Assembly (NCBI GenBank): GCA_007120915.1
Contig: SKMT01000695.1
Location: 1 to 5,393, forward strand
Origin: Myxococcales bacterium
GTDB lineage: Bacteria; Myxococcota_A; Bradymonadia; Bradymonadales; Bradymonadaceae
Reading direction: 5' to 3'
DNA length: 5,393 nt
Position numbers and translations under genes: made by a program. Numbering within the stretch: the stretch's first letter is position 1; each line of letters begins with the position of its first letter. The notes under the pieces are model-generated. The model was not told the DNA's origin. It was given only the letters and a program-made list of their open reading frames with translations, and searched no databases. Below are positions 1 through 5,393 of the stretch, in pieces.

Positions 1-613
1 GATCGAGCCGCTCCTTGATATCGGCGACAACCATCGAGATCGCGATGTCGTTTTTCCCACCCCTGGGAATGATGACGTCGGCGTAGCGCTTGCTCGGCTC
101 TACGAAGCTGTAGTGCATCGGGCGCACCGTGGAGGTGTACTGCTCGATGACCGACTCCAGCGAGCGCGAACGGTCCGCCACATCCCGCTGAAGCCGGCGG
201 ATAAACCGGATATCGTCGTCGGCGTCCACGAAAATCTTCGCGTCCAGCAACTCGCGAACGGCCTCCACCGCCAGCACCAGAATCCCTTCCACCAGAAGGA
301 TCGGCGCCGGTTCCAGAGTCTCCGTCTCTCCGGTGCGCACCGAGTCCTCAAAGCTGTACATCGGCTTCTCAATCGACTCGCCGCGCCCCAGCCTGGTCAG
401 ATGTTCGGTAAACAGATCGGTGTCGAACGCATCGGGGTGGTCGAAGTTGACCGTGCGCCGCTGCTGAGGGGACATGTGACTTAGATCCTGATAGTAGGAG
501 TCCATGTCCAGACAGATCAGTTGTTCGTCGAATGCATCCAGGATGCGCCGGGCTACCGTCGTCTTGCCCGAACCGGTTCCACCGGCGATCCCGACCAGAA
601 TTGCTTCGTCCAT
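1..613 (-). CDS. udk: Uridine kinase (uridine/cytidine 5'-phosphotransferase), C-terminal end cut by window edge
   Basis: Phosphorylates uridine and cytidine to UMP and CMP using a nucleoside triphosphate; this is a cytoplasmic pyrimidine-salvage step. I translated 204 codons from ATG at 613-611 with no stop before the window edge. Udk proteins are usually about 205-215 residues, so only a few residues are missing. Family signatures visible: P-loop GGTGSGKT (residues 11-18); DMDSYYQD (36-43) with the catalytic/substrate-side Asp-Ser-Tyr-Tyr; NFDHPDAFD (56-64); KPMYSFEDSVR (83-93); the Walker-B-like strand LLVEGIL (106-112); the Arg-rich lid RFIRRLQRDV (136-145); and QYTSTVRPMHYSFVEPSKRY (158-177) near the C-terminus. 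A good Shine-Dalgarno, GAGG at 623-626, lies 9 bases upstream of the ATG. It is last in the visible operon, 53 bases after the acidic lipoprotein gene. No defect is seen. The family call is very secure; the link to the envelope genes is positional only. Confidence 0.96.
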   Translation of the reverse strand, partial: MDEAILVGIAGGTGSGKTTVARRILDAFDEQLICLDMDSYYQDLSHMSPQQRRTVNFDHPDAFDTDLFTEHLTRLGRGESIEKPMYSFEDSVRTGETETLEPAPILLVEGILVLAVEAVRELLDAKIFVDADDDIRFIRRLQRDVADRSRSLESVIEQYTSTVRPMHYSFVEPSKRYADVIIPRGGKNDIAISMVVADIKERLD

Positions 614-622
614 ACCAGCAGA

Positions 623-626
623 CCTC
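623..626 (-). promoter_or_regulatory. Ribosome binding site of udk
   Basis: GAGG within TGTTGAGGTC on the minus strand, 9 bases before the ATG at 613. It supports that ATG as the start. The 53-base gap (614-666) between the lipoprotein stop and udk otherwise shows only a weak 4-bp inverted repeat (GACC/GGTC). I see no terminator-like hairpin with a T run and no clear promoter. Confidence 0.6.
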
Positions 627-666
627 AACAGCACAGAAAGGTCATTTAACAGCACCGCATCGGGAA

Positions 667-2613
667 TTATCGGGTGGTCACCTCGAGCCGATACGGCTCG
701 CAGACCGATCCTGAATCAGCCCTCACCGCGACATAATAGAGCCCGTGCGGCAAGTCAATCTGCAACTGTTCATCTGAGCCCGGTCCCCCTTCGTCCACGT
801 GGGCGACCCGGCCGCCTTCGTCGTCGAGAATCTCAAACTGCAAATCCAGCGGATTGCCCTCCAGGCTCACCGTGACCGACTCCATTTCGTCGGCGCCCCA
901 GCCCGACTCATCGTCGTGCTGCTCTTCTCGGTCCACCAGCCGCGGTTCTTCGTCACCGACGACGAACGCAAAGTAGTCTTCGTCGCCGTCGCGGTCGATA
1001 AATCCGATGCGCGGCTCCCCTCGCTGGAGCCGATCGGCGGTCTCCGGGGAGTCGTTCGGTTCGATCTCCAACCCCATCTCGTAGGCGACGTTGACCACCT
1101 CAAACTCGTAGTCGTATCCCCGGGGCCGGAAGCCCTCGTCGGTCTCTTCGGACCAGATTCTGACGTGATGTTCACCGTCGGCGACGATGCGGTTGCAGAC
1201 CACCAGCGGTTCTTCCGGATCGTCGGCGATCAGCTCCTGGCGCTCATCGTCGCTGTCAGCGTCGGGAATCCACTCCATCGCCATGCGGTGAGCATCGCCC
1301 AGCGGTTTCAGCCGGGCCTGAATGACGTACTCGTGTGACTCCTTCTGCTCGACGTCCTCCCAGGGGTCGACCACATCGTAGCCTTCCTCCCGAATCAGTT
1401 GTTCCAGTTCGTCGTCGCCGTCATCTTCGAAATCGGCCTGTTCGGCGAGCATCCGCTGCAGCGCCTCCGGGCGGGTGTCGACCTCTTCGTCGTCGACATC
1501 GGCGCGTTCCTCTTCCTGTTCGTCCTCTTGCTCGTCTTCCTGGTCATCTTCGTCGTCCGCATCCTCGATTTCGAACCGAAACCGGTCCACGTCGTCCGCC
1601 GTATGCAGATAGCCGCGCACCCGCTCGTCGAAATCAACCCACTGGGCGGTGCTCTCCGTGTTGTTCGGTTCGCGCTCCACCGTAAATTCTTCTTCGTCGG
1701 CGTCGGGGTGTTCGACCAGCCGCAGCCGATAGCCCTGCTCCCGATCGAACCCATCGCCGTCGGCCGTCAACACGAAGTACAGCCCCGCCTGATCGCCCTC
1801 TTCCGCATCCAGCGACAGGTTGGGAATGATCGCCGGAGCCTGTTCGGAGACACTCACCTGGGCGAGCACTTCATCCAACTCGTCGTCCCCGTAGATCCGC
1901 AGCAGTTGCTCCAGTCCGGGCACCGCGCTGATCTCGAGGCTGTACACCCCCGCCGACAGTGACTCGGCGGGCACGAAAAACAGATCCCGATCTCCGGGAC
2001 GCTGGTAAAACCCCTGTACTTCTCCGGGAACTTCCAACTCCATCGCCAACTGCGGCACGTCGTTCGGCTCCGCGGCCACCGTCGCCGCCGTCAATCGCCG
2101 ATGAACCCGCACAGAATACGCACCACTTTGCCCGTCGGCGCCGGTGACCGAAAACCGCTGAGGTTCCCCCCCGGCACCAACCCTTAGCATCGGTAGCTCT
2201 TCGATTTCTCCTGCCCCGGCGATGTCGTAGCGAACCGGCGCCTCGCCGCTTCCCGGCAAATCCAGATACACCGCCACGTCCAGCGAATCGTCTTGTGGCT
2301 CAACCTCCAGATCGACCATCCACTCTTCGTCATCCCCCGTCTGTAGCGAAAACCAGTGCGCGTCCGCCTCATCACCCAGCTCGGCATAGATCGGTTCGAT
2401 CTCATCGGAAAGCTCGATGACCGTGGCGTCGCCGGGATCTGCCCCGGGCTCGACGGTGCGCTGCTGGCGCAACTGCTCGTCATCCTGCGGCGTCGGCACC
2501 GCCGTGTCCGACTCGTCGTACAGCAGCGATCGCAGCCGATCTTCTGCCGCCTCACAGCCCGCCGACACCACTGCCAGTGCCAACAGCGGTGCTATCCAGA
2601 CCCGGTGTCTCAT
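667..2613 (-). CDS. Large acidic lipoprotein with four PPC-like beta domains, unknown function
   Basis: Not recognised as a named protein. The start gives a clean lipoprotein signal: MRHRVW, a hydrophobic stretch, then lipobox VSAGC with the lipidated Cys at residue 20 and Glu at +2, so it is probably membrane-anchored and exported. After a charged linker (21-60) come four related modules of the bacterial pre-peptidase C-terminal (PPC) beta-sandwich type, at about 62-172, 181-302, 314-510 and 517-648. Three open with EPN[DN] (182, 315, 518). All carry a G/D-D-x-D-x-aromatic motif: GDEADAHWF (80-88), GDRDLFF (207-213), DDVDRFRF (340-347), GDEDYFAF (543-550). An acidic low-complexity insert (about 351-425) splits module 3. 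No protease or other catalytic domain is seen. By hand count there are about 178 Asp/Glu, 44 Arg and 2 Lys. Two cysteines remain after Cys20 (473, 638). The gene lies 6 bases after skp. PPC-like assignment comes from motifs only; the function is unknown, with an envelope binding or scaffold role a guess. Confidence 0.9.
   Translation of the reverse strand: MRHRVWIAPLLALAVVSAGCEAAEDRLRSLLYDESDTAVPTPQDDEQLRQQRTVEPGADPGDATVIELSDEIEPIYAELGDEADAHWFSLQTGDDEEWMVDLEVEPQDDSLDVAVYLDLPGSGEAPVRYDIAGAGEIEELPMLRVGAGGEPQRFSVTGADGQSGAYSVRVHRRLTAATVAAEPNDVPQLAMELEVPGEVQGFYQRPGDRDLFFVPAESLSAGVYSLEISAVPGLEQLLRIYGDDELDEVLAQVSVSEQAPAIIPNLSLDAEEGDQAGLYFVLTADGDGFDREQGYRLRLVEHPDADEEEFTVEREPNNTESTAQWVDFDERVRGYLHTADDVDRFRFEIEDADDEDDQEDEQEDEQEEERADVDDEEVDTRPEALQRMLAEQADFEDDGDDELEQLIREEGYDVVDPWEDVEQKESHEYVIQARLKPLGDAHRMAMEWIPDADSDDERQELIADDPEEPLVVCNRIVADGEHHVRIWSEETDEGFRPRGYDYEFEVVNVAYEMGLEIEPNDSPETADRLQRGEPRIGFIDRDGDEDYFAFVVGDEEPRLVDREEQHDDESGWGADEMESVTVSLEGNPLDLQFEILDDEGGRVAHVDEGGPGSDEQLQIDLPHGLYYVAVRADSGSVCEPYRLEVTTR
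1483..1563 (-). repeat. Low-complexity tract coding an Asp/Glu/Gln run
   Basis: GAN/CAR-rich codons (seen on the plus strand as repeated tcgtc, tcttc and cctg units) encode residues 351-377 of the lipoprotein. Residues 351-378 contain 20 acidic residues in 28, in a D/E-Q-E-D-E-Q pattern. The tract sits in a loop inside PPC-like module 3, just after the strand FRFEIE. It could change length by replication slippage; the in-frame nature of the repeat would keep the protein readable. Confidence 0.7.
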
Positions 2614-2616
2614 CTA

Positions 2617-2621
2617 CCCTC
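2617..2621 (-). promoter_or_regulatory. Lipoprotein-gene Shine-Dalgarno overlapping the skp stop codon
   Basis: On the minus strand the junction reads ACTGAGGGTAGATG. The TGA is the skp stop (2622-2620), GAGGG (2621-2617) is the likely Shine-Dalgarno, and ATG (2613-2611) starts the lipoprotein. The spacing of 3 bases is shorter than usual, so initiation may rely on ribosomes finishing skp (translational coupling). A purine-rich GGCGGGGA just upstream could be an alternative site. Confidence 0.5.
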
Positions 2622-3192
2622 AGTCCCCGCCGCCGTGCTTCGCGTCGAAGCGGCGAATCAATTCACTCGTCAGATCCAGCCCATCTACCGAATACAGAAT
2701 CGAGGTGTCCGTCTTCTCGATGATCAACGTAAAATCGCGCTCCTGGCCGATGTCGTTGGCCACCGATTGCATCTCCTCGAATAGCTCCTGGGTTGCCTGC
2801 GCCTCCAGTTGGGCAAGCTCCTGTTGCAGCTCCAGATAGGTCTCCTGCAGGTTTTCCATCTGCTGCTGCAGTTCCATCGCCTTCTGTTGGCGCTTCTCCT
2901 CCGACAGCATCATCGCCTGCTGTTCCATCTGTTGTTGCTGCTGCATCACCTGCTGCTGTTGCTGATCCAACTGCTGCTGGCGCTGCTGAAACTCCTGCTC
3001 CAGCTCGCTTTTGATCTCCTGGCCTCGCTGGCTCTCCTCCAGCGCCTGGTGCAGATCCACATACCCGATCTTGACGTCATCGGCCGCAGCCGTGGTCATT
3101 CCACCCACCGTCACCGCCACCGCCAGCACCAACGCCGTGGTGATGCGCAACATCCTCGAGCTACCTTCGTTTTTGTCTCGTCGATCCATCAT
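2620..3192 (-). CDS. skp: Skp/OmpH-family periplasmic chaperone, glutamine-rich
   Basis: Binds unfolded outer-membrane proteins in the periplasm and delivers them to the BAM complex; known Skp forms a trimer with coiled-coil tentacles. The product is 190 residues: signal peptide with a long charged n-region, hydrophobic core about 17-30, and likely cleavage TTAAA|DD after Ala37. Family features: KIGYVDLHQALEES (41-54) at the start of the mature chain, a long helical coiled-coil region (about 55-145), and the C-terminal beta element DFTLIIEKTDTSILYSVDG (153-171) followed by LDLTSELIRRFD (172-183). Start ATG 3192 has AAGAGG 7 bases upstream; the next codon is also ATG, and Met14 (3153) would give a shorter, more typical n-region. 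Unusual: the tentacle is extremely Gln-rich (34 Gln in 153 mature residues) and the mature protein is net negative (about -20 by hand count), whereas E. coli Skp is basic. It lies directly after bamA, the common arrangement. Confidence 0.93.
   Translation of the reverse strand: MMDRRDKNEGSSRMLRITTALVLAVAVTVGGMTTAAADDVKIGYVDLHQALEESQRGQEIKSELEQEFQQRQQQLDQQQQQVMQQQQQMEQQAMMLSEEKRQQKAMELQQQMENLQETYLELQQELAQLEAQATQELFEEMQSVANDIGQERDFTLIIEKTDTSILYSVDGLDLTSELIRRFDAKHGGGD
2917..2988 (-). repeat. Imperfect CAG/CAA trinucleotide tract within skp
   Basis: Encodes residues 69-92 of the chaperone, of which 17 of 24 are glutamine, including two runs of five. Seen on the plus strand as repeated ctg/ttg triplets; weaker ctg-rich sequence continues to about 2830. 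Slippage would add or remove glutamines in frame and so change the length of the coiled-coil arm. Confidence 0.75.
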
Positions 3193-3199
3193 GGAAATT

Positions 3200-3205
3200 C
3201 CTCTT
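3200..3205 (-). promoter_or_regulatory. Ribosome binding site of skp
   Basis: AAGAGG on the minus strand, 7 bases before ATG at 3192, favours that start (or the adjacent ATG at 3189) over the internal Met at 3153. The rest of the 57-base gap to bamA (3193-3249) holds two short overlapping palindromes but no hairpin followed by a T run, so transcription from bamA probably continues into skp. Confidence 0.65.
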
Positions 3206-3249
3206 GCCGTCTCACGACTCTAGTCGAACTGTTCGAGCGGTTCGCAAAA

Positions 3250-5393
3250 TTAAAATGCCTGTTCGATGCTGAAGTCAAACACCACCGGACGCTCACCGGG
3301 TAGACGTTGAAGCGGGATGCCCCATTCAAACCGCAGCGGACCGATGGGGCTGAACCAGCGCACACCGAATCCGACGGAGGTGCGAAGCGCGTCGGCATAC
3401 AACTCATCAGGGTCGGCGAACAGGTCCGGACGTAGTGTTAACGAGTTTTCCTCCCCGAACGCATTCCCCATATCTGCAAACAACACCCCTCTCAGATGGG
3501 CTGCGGCGATGATGGGAAACTCCAATTCTGCGGTAAGCACCAGCTTCTTGTTGCCCCCGTAGTTAAAGTCCTCGAGCCGACCGGCCGGATCATCCCCCAC
3601 CGAAGCGACACGCCGCGACGGGCCCAGCGTAAACCGATCGAAGCCTCGCACCGAGTCCGGCCCGCCGATAAAGTAGCGCTCGAAAATCGGCACCGGCCTA
3701 TCCTCGGAGGTGCTCACAATCAGGCCGGAACTGGCGTTCAGACGCGCCACGAGATTCCAGAACAACGGGAAGTACCCGCGTACGTCTCCGTCGAATTTCA
3801 CGAACTCGTTCTGGCTTCCCAGCACCTGGTCCGCCCACTCTACCGTCCCCGAGTGATAGGCCCCGGAGGTGGGAAACATCATGTCGTCGCGGGTGTCATA
3901 GGTCAGCCCAGCTCTCAGACTGCTGGTCAGCCCGTCTTCGAACAGCGGCGACGACGGTCGGGCGTCGATCCCGCGCATCCCACCCGGCTGCACCTGCACG
4001 TCCTCCAGCTTGTAGCGGGCCGACGTGCGCAGCGCGTCGCCCATCGGCCAGTCGAAAAACTCACCGATCGGATAGCCCAGCGTCAGCGTCCCACCGCGGG
4101 CAAGCCGGGTGAAATCGGGATACAGAAACTCGAAGTTGTACAGGTCCACCGCCATGTTCCAGCGCGTGCCCATCAGCCAGGGCTCGGAAAACCGCAGGTT
4201 GAACATCTGGCGAATCGACGAAATCTGGGCGCTCAACTGCAGCGACTGTCCCCGGCCAAACAGGTTCTCCTGGGAGACCTGCCCCTGAAAGATCAGGTTC
4301 TCCTGGCTCGACAGCCCCGCGCCGAGTTGGAACGTACCGGTGGGCCGCTCCTCCACGCGCACCTGCAGGTCCACCACTCCCGGCTGGTCGGTCTGCTGGC
4401 TGGTTACATCCACCCCTTCGAAAAAGCCGAGCCGCTGGATGCGCTGCTGCGACCGCTCAATACCTGACGCCGAGTACCAGTCGCCTTCGGCAATCGCCAA
4501 CTCCCTTCGAATCACCTGGTCGCGGGTCGTCGTATTTCCAGCGATCTCGATGCGGCCCACCCGCACCTTTTCACCTTTGGTGATGTGGTAGGTCACATCG
4601 ACTTTGCGCGTCTCCGGATCAATCTGCTCCTGGGGCAGCACCTGGGCGTTGGCGTATCCTGCGTCCTGGTAGAACCGCTGTAGACGCATCATGTCTTCCT
4701 GCAGCGCTCCGTAGCGAAACACCTCTTCGTCGCCCAGCCCGGTCATCTCCAGCAGCTTCTCGCGATCATCGAGCAGATCCCCGGCCACATCGATATCGCC
4801 GGCAAAGTGCTGAGGCCCCTCCTCGATGCGCACCGTGATGTACAGATGCTCCTTGTCCGGCGACAGCCGAAGCGTCGGCATCTCCACCTGCACCTGCACA
4901 TAGCCGTGCTCATAATAGAACGCGGTCAACCGCTGCAGATCCTCCTCGAAGTCCGCTTCCCGAAACGCCCCCATCTCCGTGAACAGCGACAGGAAATTAC
5001 CCTCTCGCGTCACCATGATCCCCTGCAGTTCCTGATCCGACAGCGCCTCGTTGCCCAGGAAGGTCACCCGCTTGACCTTCACCTCCGCGTACTCCCGGAT
5101 CTGAAAGGTCACCACCGCCAGGTCTGGACGATCTTCGACCTCCGAAATCTCGAAGTCGACCTCCGCCAGAAAATGGCCTTCGTCGTGGTACAGATCCCGG
5201 ATCGCTTCCGCCGCCCGGGTCACGTCGGCGAGATTCAAAATCTGAAACCGGCGCAGATTCACCACCTCTTCGACGTCATCTTCGCTCAGCTCCTCGATCC
5301 CGACGAACCGGATGTCATCGATGGCCGGTTTCTCCTCGACCACAAACCGCAGAACCACCTGACCGGGCTGAACCTGGTCGGCTTCGACACGAA
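3250..5393 (-). CDS. bamA: Outer membrane protein assembly factor BamA, N-terminus outside window
   Basis: Central insertase of the BAM complex: periplasmic POTRA domains receive unfolded proteins and a 16-strand barrel inserts them into the outer membrane. 713 codons are visible and the frame is open to the window edge. The signal peptide and most of POTRA1 are missing (family usually about 750-900 residues). Counting from the first whole codon (5391): tail of POTRA1 (1-23, ending VVLRFVVEEKPAI), POTRA2 (about 23-103), POTRA3 (105-195), POTRA4 (196-276), POTRA5 (277-352), then the barrel (about 353-713). The barrel holds the conserved loop-6 motif GGPDSVRGF, with VRGF at 581-584 (bases 3640-3651), and the FGRGQSL and LTYDTRDD segments typical of the Omp85 superfamily. 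It ends FDFSIEQAF-stop, a C-terminal beta-signal with terminal Phe. A GTG at 5358 is an internal Val, not the start. Five POTRAs plus the downstream skp argue for BamA rather than TamA or a two-partner secretion protein. Confidence 0.96.
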   Translation of the reverse strand, partial: RVEADQVQPGQVVLRFVVEEKPAIDDIRFVGIEELSEDDVEEVVNLRRFQILNLADVTRAAEAIRDLYHDEGHFLAEVDFEISEVEDRPDLAVVTFQIREYAEVKVKRVTFLGNEALSDQELQGIMVTREGNFLSLFTEMGAFREADFEEDLQRLTAFYYEHGYVQVQVEMPTLRLSPDKEHLYITVRIEEGPQHFAGDIDVAGDLLDDREKLLEMTGLGDEEVFRYGALQEDMMRLQRFYQDAGYANAQVLPQEQIDPETRKVDVTYHITKGEKVRVGRIEIAGNTTTRDQVIRRELAIAEGDWYSASGIERSQQRIQRLGFFEGVDVTSQQTDQPGVVDLQVRVEERPTGTFQLGAGLSSQENLIFQGQVSQENLFGRGQSLQLSAQISSIRQMFNLRFSEPWLMGTRWNMAVDLYNFEFLYPDFTRLARGGTLTLGYPIGEFFDWPMGDALRTSARYKLEDVQVQPGGMRGIDARPSSPLFEDGLTSSLRAGLTYDTRDDMMFPTSGAYHSGTVEWADQVLGSQNEFVKFDGDVRGYFPLFWNLVARLNASSGLIVSTSEDRPVPIFERYFIGGPDSVRGFDRFTLGPSRRVASVGDDPAGRLEDFNYGGNKKLVLTAELEFPIIAAAHLRGVLFADMGNAFGEENSLTLRPDLFADPDELYADALRTSVGFGVRWFSPIGPLRFEWGIPLQRLPGERPVVFDFSIEQAF

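Noticed and set aside
113..484. Plus-strand open frame over the first 480 bases
   Set aside because: It overlaps the confidently recognised udk gene on the other strand and has no recognisable features.
614..666. Possible terminator or promoter between the lipoprotein and udk
   Set aside because: There is just a 4-bp GACC/GGTC inverted repeat with a long loop and no T run, and no clear -35/-10 pair.
1483..1563. Repetitive tcgtc/tcttc plus-strand units as a tandem-repeat or CRISPR-like array
   Set aside because: The periodicity is explained by Asp/Glu/Gln codons in the lipoprotein; there are no regular direct repeats with unique spacers.
799..1962. Plus-strand open frames (799-1338, 1399-1962) with hydrophobic Val/Leu/Phe stretches that resemble membrane segments
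   Set aside because: They are the complement of the Asp/Glu-rich lipoprotein codons (GAN read backwards gives Val/Leu/Phe), so the apparent hydrophobicity is an artefact.
2809..3303. Plus-strand open frame of 164 codons, very leucine-rich
   Set aside because: It is the antisense of the CAG-rich skp tract (CTG read as Leu), has no family features, and lies opposite a confident gene.
3496..4467. Plus-strand open frame of 323 codons
   Set aside because: Fully opposite bamA; the translation is Arg/His/Gln/Pro-rich without motifs, as expected for an antisense frame in GC-rich DNA.
5356..5358. GTG as a start codon for bamA
   Set aside because: The frame stays open upstream to the window edge with typical POTRA1 residues (VEADQVQPGQ) before it, so this is an internal Val codon of a gene that begins outside the window.

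Overview
The window reads entirely on the minus strand as one run of four co-directional genes. In transcription order, from high to low coordinates, they are: the 3' part of bamA (3250-5393, start outside the window), a Skp/OmpH-type periplasmic chaperone (2620-3192), a large, very acidic lipoprotein that I do not recognise as a named family (667-2613), and udk, uridine kinase (613 down to the window edge, lacking only its last few codons). The gaps are 57, 6 and 53 bases. None holds a convincing terminator or promoter, so a single transcript is likely. No RNA genes, mobile elements, CRISPR arrays or plus-strand genes are supported.

Organism: a Gram-negative bacterium with an outer membrane (BamA, Skp, lipoprotein signal), with GC-rich DNA. 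The proteins are acidic: the lipoprotein has by my count about 178 Asp+Glu and 44 Arg but only 2 Lys in 648 residues, and mature Skp is net negative. This suggests a halophilic or salt-adapted lineage. The BamA style (five POTRA domains, with a 'VVLRFVVEEKPAI' strand in the first), the bamA-skp order and the PPC-like lipoprotein domains lead me to guess a former deltaproteobacterial group, for example Bradymonadales or Myxococcota. That is inference, not proof.

How the genes relate: BamA is the outer-membrane insertase for beta-barrel proteins. Skp escorts unfolded barrel proteins through the periplasm to it. The lipoprotein sits directly behind skp with a Shine-Dalgarno that overlaps the skp stop codon, so it is probably made together with them in the cell envelope. 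Its four PPC-like beta domains suggest an extracytoplasmic structural or binding role. udk is a cytoplasmic pyrimidine-salvage enzyme with no obvious functional link. In many proteobacteria the genes after bamA-skp are lpxD-fabZ-lpxA; here that place is taken by the lipoprotein and udk.

I do not see a clear new multi-gene system. The best candidate for something undescribed is the 648-residue acidic PPC-repeat lipoprotein and its position in the outer-membrane biogenesis operon. The glutamine-rich Skp is a second unusual point.
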